Below are positions 1 through 9,191 of a stretch of 64,000 nt of DNA, piece after piece; positions within the stretch are counted from its first letter, which is position 1, and every line of letters begins with the position of its first letter. Made by a program: the position numbers and the translations under genes. The stretch is from NCBI GenBank assembly GCA_900316285.1, contig ONCG01000002.1, forward strand, positions 123,688 through 187,687. Reading direction: 5' to 3'. This DNA comes from an uncultured Prevotellaceae bacterium. GTDB taxonomy: Bacteria; Bacteroidota; Bacteroidia; Bacteroidales; Bacteroidaceae. The notes below the pieces were generated by a model. It was not told the origin of the DNA, made no database searches, and worked only from the letters and a program-made list of their open reading frames with translations.

Positions 1-471
1 GGCGTGACGTTCTCGTTCAATCGTCATCAAATTCTGAAGCCCGACTTCTCGCGACCGCTCATCCCCCACTACAACGTGAACCCCAATATCGTTGTCTTCT
101 CGCTGTTTCCAGGTATTCAGGAAAACATTGTGCGCCATATGCTCGATGCTCCCGAACTGAAAGGCATCGTTATGCGCAGCTACGGTAGCGGTAACGCGAT
201 GCGTCAGCCCTGGTTGCTGAAGGCGCTGCAGGCGGCGAGCAATCGTGGTGTAACCATTGTCAACATCAGCCAATGTGTGGCAGGCAGTGTGGAGATGAGC
301 CGCTACGACACAGGCTACCAGCTTCAGCAGGCAGGCGTCATCAGCGGTCGCGACAGCACGGTGGAAGCTGCCGCCACCAAACTCATGTATCTGCATGCTC
401 AATACCATGATGACGCGGAAGTGATTCGTAAAATTATGGAGATTTCCATCGCAGGAGAAATCACAGTATAA
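1..471 (+). CDS. ansA: L-asparaginase, type I (3' part, gene enters from left edge)
   Basis: C-terminal portion of a cytoplasmic type I L-asparaginase, which hydrolyses asparagine to aspartate and ammonia. The frame is open to the left edge, so the true start lies outside the window. The fragment is about 156 residues of a family that is usually about 340-350. It carries the C-terminal domain that packs against the active site, including the turn YGSGNAMRQPW and the stretch ending in GRDSTVEAAATKL, both characteristic of AnsA. The N-terminal catalytic threonines are not in view. The gene is followed 39 bp later by rubrerythrin on the same strand, with no clear promoter box between them, so the two may be co-transcribed. 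Confidence 0.85.
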   Translation, partial: GVTFSFNRHQILKPDFSRPLIPHYNVNPNIVVFSLFPGIQENIVRHMLDAPELKGIVMRSYGSGNAMRQPWLLKALQAASNRGVTIVNISQCVAGSVEMSRYDTGYQLQQAGVISGRDSTVEAAATKLMYLHAQYHDDAEVIRKIMEISIAGEITV

Positions 472-510
472 ACATTTAAGTATTCACCATATTTATTAAA
501 CAAAAGCATT

Positions 511-1053
511 ATGAAAGAACTGAAAGGAACAAAGACCGAGCGCAACCTCATGGAGGCATTCGCCGGCGAGAGTCAGGCACGCAACAAGTACAGCTACTGG
601 GCCAGCAAGGCAAAGAAGGACGGCTATCAGCAGATTGCCGCCATCTTCGAAGAGACTGCTGCCAACGAGAAAGAGCATGCCAAGATGTGGTTCAAACTGC
701 TTGAGGGCGGAGCCATTAAGTCGACCCCCGAGAACCTGAAGGCCGCTGCCGAAGGAGAGAACTTCGAGTGGACTGACATGTACGACCGTATGGCTCGCGA
801 GGCCGAAGAAGAAGGCTTCACCGAGATTGCCGAGAAGTTCCGCGGCGTTGCCAAGATTGAGCGCGCCCATGAGGAGCGTTATCGCAAGCTGTTGCAGAAC
901 ATCGAGGAAGGCATCGTCTTCTCACGCGACGGCGACCGCATCTGGCAGTGCCGCAACTGCGGACACATTGTCGTTGGTCCGAAGGCTCCCGAGGTATGTC
1001 CCGTTTGCGATCATCCGCAAGCTTACTTCGAGCTCAAAGCAGAGAATTATTAA
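511..1053 (+). CDS. rbr: Rubrerythrin
   Basis: Cytoplasmic diiron peroxidase that reduces hydrogen peroxide in anaerobes. It is 180 aa, close to the usual 190. The N-terminal ferritin-like four-helix domain carries the metal ligand motifs EKEH (residues 53-56) and ERAH (117-120). The C-terminal rubredoxin-like domain has two CxxC pairs at 147-150 and 163-166, which bind the single iron that passes electrons to the diiron site. The protein fits an obligate anaerobe that meets occasional oxygen. A hairpin with a T-rich tail follows the gene, and thrS converges from the other side. Confidence 0.95.
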   Translation: MKELKGTKTERNLMEAFAGESQARNKYSYWASKAKKDGYQQIAAIFEETAANEKEHAKMWFKLLEGGAIKSTPENLKAAAEGENFEWTDMYDRMAREAEEEGFTEIAEKFRGVAKIERAHEERYRKLLQNIEEGIVFSRDGDRIWQCRNCGHIVVGPKAPEVCPVCDHPQAYFELKAENY

Positions 1054-1120
1054 AGAGTTTGAGGGGTTGTCGTTATCAGCAAATCGAATCAACCCAACCC
1101 TACTCCATCACACAAAAAAA

Positions 1121-1160
1121 GGCGCGCTCTAGTCCTTGCGACCAGAGAGCGTCTTTCTTT
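1121..1160 (+). terminator. Candidate terminator after rubrerythrin
   Basis: An imperfect hairpin pairs CGCTCT (1125-1130) with AGAGCG (1146-1151) and is followed by a T-rich tail. It lies between the convergent rubrerythrin and thrS genes. The stem is short, so the call is moderate. Confidence 0.5.
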
Positions 1161-1249
1161 GTTCTTCTGTAACCTTGTTCTTTCTCCGCTTCGCTACGAA
1201 AGCGAGCTGAGCTCGTGGTACTTTGTTACCTTGTTACTATGTTACCTTG

Positions 1250-3214
1250 TTAATCGTTGGGTTTCAGGTTGGTAGCCTCAAGCATGCAGGCAACTTCCTC
1301 GTTGATGCGCTGGGCGAACTCCTCCATCTTCATGGTCTTCTGCTCACCACCGCCCTGCTTACGCATAGCGACAAGGCCTTCGGCAGCTTCCTGCTCACCA
1401 ACAACCAGCATGTAAGGCACACGCTTCAGTTCGTTGTCGCGAATCTTACGACCGATCTTCTCGTTACGGTCGTCAAGCGAAGCACGGATACCTTGTGTTT
1501 CGAGATAAGCGGCGACATTCTTTGCATAGTCGTTGTACTTCTCGGAGATAGGCAGGATAGCCACCTGCTCAGGTGTGAGCCACAAGGGGAAGTGACCAGC
1601 AGTGTGCTCGATGAGCACAGCGGTGAAACGTTCCATAGAGCCGAACGGTGCGCGGTGCACCATCACAGGCGTCTGCTTGGAGTTGTCCTCAGCGGTATAC
1701 TCAAGGTGGAAGCGCTGCGGCAGGTTGTAGTCCACCTGGATGGTACCTAACTGCCAACGGCGGCCAATAGCATCCTTCACCATGAAGTCGAGTTTCGGTC
1801 CATAGAAGGCAGCCTCACCATATTCAACCTTGGCATCGAGGCCTTTCTCCTTACAAGCATCGATGATAGCCTGCTCTGACTCAGCCCAAACCTCATCGGA
1901 ACCGATATACTTCTCAGTGTCCTTCGGGTCGCGGAGCGAGATCTGTGCCTCAACATTCTCGAAGTTGAAGATGCTGAACACGGCCTTGATGATATCCATC
2001 ACGCGCATGAACTCGCCCTTCACCTGGTCGGCACGGCAGAAGATGTGGGCATCGTCCTGCGTGAACGAACGCACACGGGTCAGTCCGTGCAGCTCACCCG
2101 ACTTCTCATAACGATAGACAGTACCGAACTCTGCAATACGCAACGGCAGGTCCTTGTATGAACGGGGCTTCCAAGCGAAGATCTCACAGTGGTGAGGACA
2201 GTTCATAGGCTTCAGCATGTACTCCTCGCCTTCCTCGGGAGTGGTGATGGGACGGAAGGCATCCTTCGAGTAGTGAGCATAGTGGCCAGAGGTTACATAG
2301 AGGTTCTTACCACCAATATGCGGCGTGATAACCTCCTGATAACCATAGTTCTTCTGAATCTTGCGCAGCATGTCCTGCAGGCGCAGACGCAGATCGGTGC
2401 CCTTCGGCAACCAGATAGGAAGACCTTTACCCACGCGGTCGGAGAACATGAACAGCTCCATCTCCTTACCAATCTTACGATGGTCGCGCTTCTTAGCTTC
2501 CTCGAGCATGACGAGATATTCGTCGAGCATCTTCTTCTTCGGGAACGAAACGCCATAGAGACGCTGCATCTGCTCGCGCTCGGCATCGCCACGCCAGAAG
2601 GCACCAGCCACGCTGGTAAGCTTCACGGCCTTGATGAGTCCGGTCGAAACGAGGTGCGGACCGCGGCAGAGGTCGGTGAAACGGCCCTGCGTGTATGTAG
2701 AAATAGAACCGTCCTCGAGGTCCTGCTCAATGTGTTCACACTTGTAGGTCTGACCATCGGCGGCAAACTCCTTCAGCGCATCGGCCTTAGCAACCTCGCG
2801 ACGCACCACGGGTTCGTCCTTGCGGGCCAGCTCCAGCATCTTTGCTTCAATCTGGGGGAAGTCGCTCTCCTTGATCATCTCACCGCCTGGCAGCAGCACA
2901 TCATAGAAGAATCCATTGTCGACGGCAGGTCCGAATCCGAACTGAATGCCGGGATAGAGTTCCTGCAGAGCCTCGGCCAGCAAGTGGGCAGAGGTGTGCC
3001 AGAATGTGTGCTTACCCTCATCGTCATCGAACTTGTAGAGAGCGATGGTGGCATCGGCCTCGATGGGGCGGTTGAGTTCTACTGTCTCACCATTGACGGC
3101 GCAAGATACAACGTTGCGTGCGAGAGCCGGCGAGATGCTCTCGGCGATTTGGAAACCAGTCACGCCCTGCTCATACGAACGAACAGAACCGTCTGGGAAA
3201 GTGATTTTTACCAT
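1250..3214 (-). CDS. thrS: Threonyl-tRNA synthetase
   Basis: Charges tRNA-Thr with threonine in the cytoplasm; 654 aa, normal for the family. The start is the ATG at 3214 (protein begins MVKITFPDG), because a TACCTTTG promoter box at 3248-3255 lies upstream and the longer frame has no family support. Domains in order: TGS domain (about 1-60), the editing/SAD region with [11 protein letters not shown], the class II catalytic core including [10 protein letters not shown] with zinc-binding Cys and His, and an anticodon-binding domain in the last 100 residues. It lies directly downstream of the TPR gene but appears to have its own promoter. As I recall, infC-rpmI-rplT often follow thrS in relatives; here the next gene is a convergent rubrerythrin. 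Confidence 0.97.
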   Translation of the reverse strand: MVKITFPDGSVRSYEQGVTGFQIAESISPALARNVVSCAVNGETVELNRPIEADATIALYKFDDDEGKHTFWHTSAHLLAEALQELYPGIQFGFGPAVDNGFFYDVLLPGGEMIKESDFPQIEAKMLELARKDEPVVRREVAKADALKEFAADGQTYKCEHIEQDLEDGSISTYTQGRFTDLCRGPHLVSTGLIKAVKLTSVAGAFWRGDAEREQMQRLYGVSFPKKKMLDEYLVMLEEAKKRDHRKIGKEMELFMFSDRVGKGLPIWLPKGTDLRLRLQDMLRKIQKNYGYQEVITPHIGGKNLYVTSGHYAHYSKDAFRPITTPEEGEEYMLKPMNCPHHCEIFAWKPRSYKDLPLRIAEFGTVYRYEKSGELHGLTRVRSFTQDDAHIFCRADQVKGEFMRVMDIIKAVFSIFNFENVEAQISLRDPKDTEKYIGSDEVWAESEQAIIDACKEKGLDAKVEYGEAAFYGPKLDFMVKDAIGRRWQLGTIQVDYNLPQRFHLEYTAEDNSKQTPVMVHRAPFGSMERFTAVLIEHTAGHFPLWLTPEQVAILPISEKYNDYAKNVAAYLETQGIRASLDDRNEKIGRKIRDNELKRVPYMLVVGEQEAAEGLVAMRKQGGGEQKTMKMEEFAQRINEEVACMLEATNLKPND

Positions 3215-3247
3215 ATACAAAATAGTGTTTTTAATTATAATCGGGTG

Positions 3248-3255
3248 CAAAGGTA
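3248..3255 (-). promoter_or_regulatory. TAnnTTTG box for thrS
   Basis: TACCTTTG on the minus strand matches the Bacteroidetes -7 consensus TAnnTTTG and lies 33 bp before the thrS ATG. This supports the shorter thrS start. Confidence 0.6.
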
Positions 3256-3290
3256 ACAAATAAAAATGAATTACGAATGAACATTCGGAA

Positions 3291-5339
3291 TTATTTCGTC
3301 TCCGAATAGCGTTTCATTACACTATAGGCATCATAGAGGCCCAGTTCGCCTGCTTTGCTCAAATCGCGGATGCCTTCAGCCTTGTGTCCGGCAAAGATGC
3401 GAGCAAGGCCCAGATTGAAGTATGCCTCTGCCAGATGCGGATTGAGCTGAATGGCTCGGGTAAAGAGATCGATGCCGGTGTTGTAGTCCTTCTGCATGAC
3501 ACTGACCGTAGCCAAATTATAGTAGAGAAGTGCATTATCGGCATCAAAGCCAATGGCCGTCTTCAAATCATCCTGCACACGCTTACTGCTCAGCTGTGCC
3601 TCTACGCCTTGCTGGGCATTGTAGTCGTAGAGCATCAGCAGACAATAGGCGCGTTGCCAGTAGGCCAGCACGGAAGTGGAATCAATGTTGATATAGTCGT
3701 TGAGGTCGTTGATAGCCTCAGCGAAATTGTGTGTGGTAGCATGAGCCACCGACCGTTGCATCAACAACGAAAGGGCCATCTGCACATTGTCTGACTTGCC
3801 GATAGCCACCGTGAGCGAATCGATGTTCCTGAAGAAGGCTTCCGACATACTCTCATCGAGGGCCTCCGGGCGACATGTCACACGAATGGCGCGCAACGGC
3901 TTGTGGCTGATGTTGAACCGTTCTACGTTTTGGTCGACAATCCCATAGCTGTTGATGCCACCCTTGTAGGGCATGTACGACAACGAGAACAAAGGCTGTA
4001 GGTCGTTGCTCACCTCACGGTTCTGCACTTCACCACGATAGTCGTTGTGATACTGTGGTGTGACGACATCCTCGTCGACGACCACCCATTGGTCGTATTT
4101 CTCTACATCCACATCGCTGAGCTTGCGCATTTCGCGCAACTTCGATTTGCTCCACCGCTGCTGAATGCCTAAATGTTTGTCTAGCTGCGCCTTCGTCACA
4201 CGGAACTCATCCATCTCGGCCTTGGCCGTCATTCCCAACCGACGATAGCAGGAAGCACGTGCCAGCAGGCCAGCCCAGAAATTGGGGAAGGTCTCGATGA
4301 CGCGTGAGTAATCCCTGATGGCAGCCTGGTAGTTGCCTGTCCGGTCGAGCAGCAACGCCCGATTGTAGAGAGCCTGCAGGTTGTTGGGCTCATAGCGCAG
4401 CACAAAATTGAAGTCTTCGATGGCGCGGTTATCATCACCCAGTTGCTGGCGGAGCAAACCACGATTGTAGTGCGACAGGAAGTTATTGGGGTCCATATCG
4501 ATGGCCTTGTCGTAATCCTCCATCGCCTGACGCAGTTTGTTGCGGTTCACACGCACCATAGCCCGATACATATAGTTGTTGACCACACGCGGCTGATAGT
4601 GGATGGCCTTTGTAAAAGCCTCGTCGGCAACCTCCCAGTTCTTGCGTTGCATGTTCAGTCGGGCCAGAATAGACCACGAGTTGCCATCATAAGGATTGTG
4701 CTCGAGGGTTTTGTCGAGCCATCGAGAAGCCGTCGCCGTATCGTTCTCATTCAGATAAATCTCCGTCTGGAAAGCATAGGCCATATTCATATCAGGCCAG
4801 CGCTTCACGATGGAATCCAGGTCGGAATGAGCTTGTTGGTTTTCCTTCATGAAATACCGGCAATAGGCGCGGTTGAACCAATAGCCTCGCTCGTCGGGAC
4901 TGAAGATGAGAGCATGCTCATAGTCGTCGAGGGCATCAGCAAACTTCTTCTGACGAATACGGCTCTCGGCGCGGGCGGCAAAGATTTCATGCACATAGGG
5001 ATTCAGCTCGATGGCCTTGTCGAAATCACCTTCCGCTCCGGCATAATCGTCGAGCTGCAGCTTGCAGAGTCCACGATAGTACCAGGGTTCATACAAATAA
5101 GGCTTTCCCGACAATACATTGTTAAAATGCTGAATAGCAACCACATAGTCATGATTGCTATAGGCAATACGACCGGAGATAATCAGCCGGTCGGTATTGT
5201 ATTGGGCAGAAGAGGTGATAGAGAAGAAGAAAAGGAAAAAGACCCACCCCCAACCCCTCCCGAGGGGAAAGACCCACCCCCAACCCCTCCCGTAAAGGGA
5301 GGGGAGCAATATGCCAAAGAGTTTGTCGTTTTTCTTCAT
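3291..5339 (-). CDS. Exported TPR-repeat protein with a repeat inserted in its signal peptide
   Basis: A 682-aa protein made almost wholly of tetratricopeptide repeats in two blocks: about residues 50-350 and again over the last 200, recognisable by units such as AHYNRGLL and [18 protein letters not shown] proteins are scaffolds; its partner is unknown. It probably sits in the periplasm or outer membrane. The N-terminus is odd. A normal signal peptide ([12 protein letters not shown] followed by [13 protein letters not shown]) is split by about 22 residues containing GRGWGWV twice, encoded by a dispersed CCCTCCC-type repeat. Removing that segment restores a textbook signal sequence. Downstream is thrS; upstream are def and ruvX on the same strand. 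The general order ruvX-def-TPR-thrS is familiar from Bacteroidales genomes. Confidence 0.85.
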   Translation of the reverse strand: MKKNDKLFGILLPSLYGRGWGWVFPLGRGWGWVFFLFFFSITSSAQYNTDRLIISGRIAYSNHDYVVAIQHFNNVLSGKPYLYEPWYYRGLCKLQLDDYAGAEGDFDKAIELNPYVHEIFAARAESRIRQKKFADALDDYEHALIFSPDERGYWFNRAYCRYFMKENQQAHSDLDSIVKRWPDMNMAYAFQTEIYLNENDTATASRWLDKTLEHNPYDGNSWSILARLNMQRKNWEVADEAFTKAIHYQPRVVNNYMYRAMVRVNRNKLRQAMEDYDKAIDMDPNNFLSHYNRGLLRQQLGDDNRAIEDFNFVLRYEPNNLQALYNRALLLDRTGNYQAAIRDYSRVIETFPNFWAGLLARASCYRRLGMTAKAEMDEFRVTKAQLDKHLGIQQRWSKSKLREMRKLSDVDVEKYDQWVVVDEDVVTPQYHNDYRGEVQNREVSNDLQPLFSLSYMPYKGGINSYGIVDQNVERFNISHKPLRAIRVTCRPEALDESMSEAFFRNIDSLTVAIGKSDNVQMALSLLMQRSVAHATTHNFAEAINDLNDYINIDSTSVLAYWQRAYCLLMLYDYNAQQGVEAQLSSKRVQDDLKTAIGFDADNALLYYNLATVSVMQKDYNTGIDLFTRAIQLNPHLAEAYFNLGLARIFAGHKAEGIRDLSKAGELGLYDAYSVMKRYSETK
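5241..5306 (-). repeat. Dispersed GGGTTGGGGGTGGG repeat inside the TPR signal-peptide codons
   Basis: Two back-to-back copies of a C/G-rich unit (core GACCCACCCCCAACCCCTCC on the plus strand) lie in frame within codons 12-33 of the TPR gene. The right-hand copy (5271-5306) is the reverse complement of 5355-5391 apart from one extra G. Confidence 0.8.
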
Positions 5340-5354
5340 TTTAAAAGCATTTTA

Positions 5355-5430
5355 CTCCCCTCCCTTTACGGGAGGGGTTGGGGGTGGGGTCTCCTTAAAG
5401 GAAGGAATGGGGGTGGGTCTCCTTAAAGAA
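5355..5430 (+). repeat. Same dispersed repeat in the def-TPR gap, inverted
   Basis: The segment 5355-5391 is inverted relative to 5271-5306, and a shorter second unit follows at about 5404-5430. The two inverted copies bracket the TPR start codon (5337-5339), so a transcript crossing both could fold into a long GC-rich hairpin with the start in its loop. Related units occur at 26516-26580. Confidence 0.75.
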
Positions 5431-5440
5431 GGGTGTAAGG

Positions 5441-6004
5441 TTATTTCCTCACCGGCTTCGTCCGATAGGAACAGCGATAGCGGCCCTGCGTCAATGCCTT
5501 CAGCTTGCTCTTGATGAGCTGTTTGCGGAGAGGAGACAGATGGTCGATGAACATCTTGGCATCCAGATGATCGAACTCGTGCTGCATGACACGTGCCAGA
5601 TAGCCATCGACCCATTCATCGTGCTGCCGGAAGTCCTGATCCATGTACTGCACATGAATGCGAGTGTGGCGCGTCACATTCTCGTGGATGCCGGGCAGCG
5701 ACAAGCAACCTTCCTCCAACGTCTCCGTGGGCGACTCCTCATCGATTTCCACGATGTGAGGATTGATATACACGTGGCGGAAACCCTTGTACTCAGGAAA
5801 TTCGTCGCCGAGCACGTCGAGATCGATAACAGCCAGACGGATGTTCTTTCCGATTTGCGGGGCTGCGAGCCCTACTCCATCAGAAGCCGTGAGGGTTTCA
5901 AACATATTGGGAATCAACTCTGCGAGGCCAGGATAATCGGGGGTGATATCTTCCGACTCCTTGCGCAACACTGGTTGCCCATATATATAAATAGGTAGTA
6001 TCAT
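5441..6004 (-). CDS. def: Peptide deformylase
   Basis: Removes the N-formyl group from new polypeptides at the ribosome exit; 187 aa, normal length. All three metal-site motifs are present: [10 protein letters not shown] (43-52), EGCLS (98-102, the Cys ligand) and HEFDH (142-146, two His ligands and the catalytic Glu). It follows ruvX by about 53 bp and precedes the TPR gene by about 100 bp, a gap occupied by dispersed repeats. Co-transcription with ruvX is likely. Confidence 0.96.
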   Translation of the reverse strand: MILPIYIYGQPVLRKESEDITPDYPGLAELIPNMFETLTASDGVGLAAPQIGKNIRLAVIDLDVLGDEFPEYKGFRHVYINPHIVEIDEESPTETLEEGCLSLPGIHENVTRHTRIHVQYMDQDFRQHDEWVDGYLARVMQHEFDHLDAKMFIDHLSPLRKQLIKSKLKALTQGRYRCSYRTKPVRK

Positions 6005-6057
6005 TGATGTGTAATAATTGACTTATTGACAATAATAAGATTTTACGACTGACGATA

Positions 6058-6480
6058 TTAAGATTGACGATTGCTTCGCGACCGCATGTAGTCCTGCAGG
6101 ATGATGGTTGCGCTGATTTCGTCGACCAGCGCCTTGTCCTGACGGGCTTTCTTCTTCAGGCCTCCATCGATCATCGCACGATGGGCCAGCACTGAGGTGA
6201 AGCGCTCATCATAGAACTCAATAGGCACCTGCGGCTGATGATTGCGCCAGCGGTTCACAAACTGCTGCACACGCTGAAGGTTCTCGCTGGGCTGGCCGTT
6301 AGGTTGTAGCGGCTTACCGATAACGATACGCTCTACGGGCTCCCTGGCGATGTAATTGACCAGAAAGTCGTAGAGTTCAGACGTAGAAACAGTCGCCAAT
6401 CCACCAGCAATGATTTGCAGGGGATCGGTGACTGCTATACCTGTGCGTTTCTTACCGTAGTCAATGGAAAGTATCCGCAT
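6058..6480 (-). CDS. ruvX: RuvX/YqgF-family putative pre-16S rRNA nuclease
   Basis: A 140-aa RNase H-fold protein with the family N-terminus RILSIDYGKKRTGIAVTD, whose first Asp lies in the active site, and IGKPLQPNGQPSE in the middle. Family members process the 5' end of 16S rRNA, and a Holliday-junction role has also been proposed. It lies 21 bp after the SPOR lipoprotein gene and before def, suggesting one operon. Confidence 0.93.
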   Translation of the reverse strand: MRILSIDYGKKRTGIAVTDPLQIIAGGLATVSTSELYDFLVNYIAREPVERIVIGKPLQPNGQPSENLQRVQQFVNRWRNHQPQVPIEFYDERFTSVLAHRAMIDGGLKKKARQDKALVDEISATIILQDYMRSRSNRQS

Positions 6481-6501
6481 GCAAGGAGCAACAAAAAGAA
6501 A

Positions 6502-6993
6502 TTATTTGTTGTAGAGCAGCCAAGCATCGGGATAGGTGGAACGGAAAGCGTCGCGCGAACGTGCAGCATCAGCCTTCTGGTCGAAGGTGGTGGCAACAAC
6601 GCGATACAGGCCACGGTCGTTGTTCTTCACAATCTGCGGATCGTAACCGGCAGCTTTCAGCTTGTTCTGCAGACCCTGAGCATTTGCAAGAACCGAGAAC
6701 GAACCAACGACGACGCTGTAGTTTCTCAAACCGTTACCACTGACAAGCGAAACACTCTCCTGACGATAGGTGGCGTTGTCGTAGTTGTCGACTGTCTGCT
6801 GCTGCGGCTGTGTCGGGGTGAGAGGAGTCACAACGGGAGTCTCCGTGGTCTCGGTGTTGCCAGCGAGGGCAGCCTCGGCTTCTGCGGCCTTAGCCTTGTC
6901 GTATGCCTTACGATAGGCACTGTCCTTAGAACCACAACTTGCAAACATTAACACTGCGCAAAGGCCTGCGCTCAATACCAATGATTTCTTCAT
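6502..6993 (-). CDS. SPOR-domain lipoprotein
   Basis: A 163-aa lipoprotein. A signal peptide ends in the lipobox FASC with the lipidated Cys at residue 20. A low-complexity linker rich in Ala, Glu, Thr and Gln (about 25-80) follows, then a SPOR domain over the last 75 residues (YSVVVGSFSVLANAQGLQNK to the end). SPOR domains bind denuded glycan strands in septal peptidoglycan, so a cell-division or wall role in the periplasm is likely. It is the first gene of the ruvX-def group. Confidence 0.88.
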   Translation of the reverse strand: MKKSLVLSAGLCAVLMFASCGSKDSAYRKAYDKAKAAEAEAALAGNTETTETPVVTPLTPTQPQQQTVDNYDNATYRQESVSLVSGNGLRNYSVVVGSFSVLANAQGLQNKLKAAGYDPQIVKNNDRGLYRVVATTFDQKADAARSRDAFRSTYPDAWLLYNK

Positions 6994-7340
6994 AACTTTT
7001 CTTTAAGTATTATTAATGTGACTATTTTGATTGATTCAAACTATTTTGCTAAGCCCCGATGAGCAGAACAAAGCCCGCTTCAATTCTGGGGTGGCGAGAA
7101 AAGGATGGATTAAAAATCCACATATTTGGTGCGAAATTACAAAATATCTGAGAAATATCGTTCAAAAACTCGCATAAAGTTTGTTAAATCACGAAAATAG
7201 AGGTTTTTTAACAAAAAATGACGCACAAAAAGCTACATTATTACCAATCTTTTACTATATTTGCAATCCAAATCGGGCGTTAGAAGCATGCAACGACGCT
7301 CCGACGTAAAGAATTGTTTCATTTAAAATACATTAGAATT
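6994..7340. other. Divergent intergenic region
   Basis: A 347-bp A/T-rich gap between divergent genes. I see one good plus-strand promoter box (7256-7263) and no clear ORF, repeat or structured RNA. The promoter of the SPOR-ruvX-def group must also lie here, but I find no convincing box. Confidence 0.6.
7256..7263 (+). promoter_or_regulatory. TAnnTTTG box for the YtxH cassette
   Basis: TATATTTG, followed by C, is a full match to the Bacteroidetes -7 element. It lies 77 bp before the YtxH start. No obvious -33 TTG at the usual distance. Confidence 0.55.
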
Positions 7341-7559
7341 ATGAAGACATTAGGTTATTTCAGCGCATTCATCGGCGGCGCCCTCGCAGGTGCAGCACTT
7401 GGTCTGCTCATGGCTCCTGAAAAGGGAACAGAGACTCGCACACGTATCACCGACGCTGTTGACGATTTCTGCAAGAAGCACAACATCAAGCTCAGCCGCA
7501 AGGAAGTCGACGACCTCGTTGATGACATCAAGGAGGCTGCCTCTGACATCATTGAGTAA
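7341..7559 (+). CDS. YtxH-domain protein
   Basis: A 72-aa protein with an N-terminal hydrophobic, glycine-rich segment (GYFSAFIGGALAGAALGLLM) followed by the YtxH signature APEKGTETRTRI and a charged amphipathic helix. The ATG at 7341 is preferred over the longer frame because the family begins with MKTLGYF-like residues. YtxH proteins are general-stress membrane proteins without a defined biochemical role. It starts a three-gene cassette with the holin-like and 93-aa genes, closed by a strong terminator. Confidence 0.85.
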   Translation: MKTLGYFSAFIGGALAGAALGLLMAPEKGTETRTRITDAVDDFCKKHNIKLSRKEVDDLVDDIKEAASDIIE

Positions 7560-7616
7560 GCATCATCGAAGAAACGACAAGAGTTTCCGGTGAGATGCCG
7601 GATGAGAGGAAAAAGA

Positions 7617-7967
7617 ATGTTCTCAAACGATCGCAACATAGAGACCATCGGCCAGTTGGTCGAGGCTTTGAAGCAATACATTGGGCTGCAGCGTGAATAC
7701 TTGAAGCTCGATGTCATTGAGAAGGTCGTGCGCCTGATCACCGCCATCACTTTGACGGTGGTGCTCTCGCTGCTCGTCCTAATCTTTCTCATCTATCTCT
7801 CGTTTGCTGCAGCCTATGCGCTCGCTCCCCTTGTGGGCACCGCTTGGGCATTCGTGATTGTTGCTGCCGTCTATCTCATCATCTTCCTGTTGGTGCTGAT
7901 CTTCCGTAAGCGGTGGATTGAGCGTCCGGTGGTGAAGTTCCTGGCCAGTCTGTTAATGGAACAATAA
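7617..7967 (+). CDS. Holin-superfamily-like membrane protein
   Basis: A 116-aa protein if started at the ATG at 7617, which follows an A/G-rich stretch; a GTG at 7590 is possible. An amphipathic N-terminus (ETIGQLVEALKQYIGLQREY) is followed by two long hydrophobic helices, LITAITLTVVLSLLVLIFL and the AWAFVIVAAVYLIIFLLVLI region, and a basic end. This matches the phage-holin superfamily/Actinobacterial Holin-X-like proteins paired with YtxH genes. Probably an inner-membrane envelope-stress protein; the name does not imply a phage. Confidence 0.75.
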   Translation: MFSNDRNIETIGQLVEALKQYIGLQREYLKLDVIEKVVRLITAITLTVVLSLLVLIFLIYLSFAAAYALAPLVGTAWAFVIVAAVYLIIFLLVLIFRKRWIERPVVKFLASLLMEQ

Positions 7968-7980
7968 AATTGTTTGCACG

Positions 7981-8262
7981 ATGGAAATCAACAACACCAC
8001 AACCACTCCTGCACCGGAAGTACCCAAGAGGTATACTTCGCTCGAGCAGATTCGCGACTGCAAAGGACTGCTGCAAGGAGATCTCAGGAATAGTGAGAAA
8101 CAGATTCAGCAACTCTGGGGACAGCTCTTCACCAAGCCCGAACCCCTCTCAGCACTTACGCCGACGAAGCGTTTCAGTTCTCTGATGAGCACGGGAGCGG
8201 GCATTCTCGATGGAGTCATCCTCGGTTGGAAACTCTATAGAAAGTTCAAACGGAAGAAGTAA
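7981..8262 (+). CDS. Conserved small protein of the YtxH cassette
   Basis: A 93-aa protein whose family I cannot name. The first half is polar (Thr/Pro-rich start, then TSLEQIRDCKGLLQGDLR). The second half has a weakly hydrophobic segment (FSSLMSTGAGILDGVILGWK) and a strongly basic tail, KFKRKK. It starts 13 bp after the holin-like gene and is followed immediately by a perfect terminator, so it is the last gene of the operon. Membrane association is an inference from the segment and tail. Confidence 0.75.
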   Translation: MEINNTTTTPAPEVPKRYTSLEQIRDCKGLLQGDLRNSEKQIQQLWGQLFTKPEPLSALTPTKRFSSLMSTGAGILDGVILGWKLYRKFKRKK

Positions 8263-8284
8263 CACAACTCCTTCTCACCCATAC

Positions 8285-8335
8285 AAAGACATCCGGCTAT
8301 TGCTTACTTGTGCAATAGCCGGATGTCTTTTTCTT
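8285..8335 (+). terminator. Strong intrinsic terminator
   Basis: A perfect 19-bp stem (8285-8303 with 8312-8330), an 8-nt loop and a T-rich tail. It ends the YtxH cassette and may also act on the converging MBL gene. Confidence 0.9.
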
Positions 8336-8373
8336 TATATACAAAAAGGTGCATTACCAGAAGGAGCATTACC

Positions 8374-9135
8374 TCACACTTCAATTGTCAGACCATCGTA
8401 GGCGAAGCGAATGTCGGGTGGCAGCTGGCTGTTGGCATCGTCATGAAAACCTATCTCGTGGGTGAGATGGGTGAGGAAGGTGCGCTCGGCACCAATGCTG
8501 CGAGCAAACTCGATAGCATCGCGGACGAGCATGTGGCTATGGTGTTCGCGTTCAAATCGCAGAGCGTTCACCACGAGCGTTTTCACTCCTTGCAACAGCT
8601 GGCGACTCTCGTCGCTGATGGTCTTCATGTCGGTGATATAGGCAAACGAGCCAAAGCGATAGGCCAGGATGGGCAACCAGTCGTGCATCACCTCCACAGC
8701 CTGCCAGCTGATGTCGCCAATCTGTCCTTTCTGACCTGCAGCAATGGGATGCAGGTTGAGCAGCGGCACACCTGGATAGAGCTTCTCGGTAAAGCAATAG
8801 GGCATCGTCACACGCAGGGCGTCAACGGTCTGCTGATTGGCGTAGATGTTGATGTCGCCGAACTTGCAGAACCCACGCAGATCGTCGATGCCGGCCACGT
8901 GGTCGTAGTGGATGTGGGTGATGAGCACGCCGTCGATCTTCCGAAACGGCAACGGCATGAGTTGCATGCGAATATCGGGGCCACTATCGATGAGCACACG
9001 CGTAGACGCCGTCTCCAGAAGGCCAGCGCTACGATAGCGGCGGTCACGTGGATCGCTGCTATGACACACCTCGCACGGGCATCCCAGCACGGGTACGCCC
9101 GATGATGTTCCTGTTCCTAAAAATGTAAAAGTCAT
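8374..9135 (-). CDS. MBL-fold metallohydrolase (PhnP-like)
   Basis: A 253-aa metallo-beta-lactamase-fold hydrolase. It begins FLGTGTSSGVPVLGCPC with a nearby CEVC, as in PhnP-like enzymes that bind an extra zinc, and has the metal motif HIHYDH at 74-79 with further His and Asp ligands downstream (VEVMHDWLP, YITDMKTI, TFLTHLTHEIG). PhnP is a phosphodiesterase acting on cyclic ribose phosphates. No phn genes lie nearby, so the substrate is uncertain; the Bacteroidales copies are conserved, perhaps as housekeeping enzymes. Upstream is murB on the same strand, 56 bp away. Confidence 0.85.
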   Translation of the reverse strand: MTFTFLGTGTSSGVPVLGCPCEVCHSSDPRDRRYRSAGLLETASTRVLIDSGPDIRMQLMPLPFRKIDGVLITHIHYDHVAGIDDLRGFCKFGDINIYANQQTVDALRVTMPYCFTEKLYPGVPLLNLHPIAAGQKGQIGDISWQAVEVMHDWLPILAYRFGSFAYITDMKTISDESRQLLQGVKTLVVNALRFEREHHSHMLVRDAIEFARSIGAERTFLTHLTHEIGFHDDANSQLPPDIRFAYDGLTIEV

Positions 9136-9191
9136 GTGTTATCTTTGAACGCTGCGAAGCAGCATTTTTATCTTTGAACCGCCTGGAGGAT

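Noticed and set aside
2189-3256. 355-aa ORF opposite thrS
   Set aside because: Antisense shadow of thrS.
7617-7967. Phage holin, hence a prophage
   Set aside because: Only a superfamily-type similarity; the gene sits in a YtxH cassette and no phage genes are nearby.
9138-9178. Two plus-strand TATCTTTG boxes between murB and the MBL gene
   Set aside because: No plus-strand gene follows; the spacing and the TTTGAACGCTGCG context look like a dispersed repeat.
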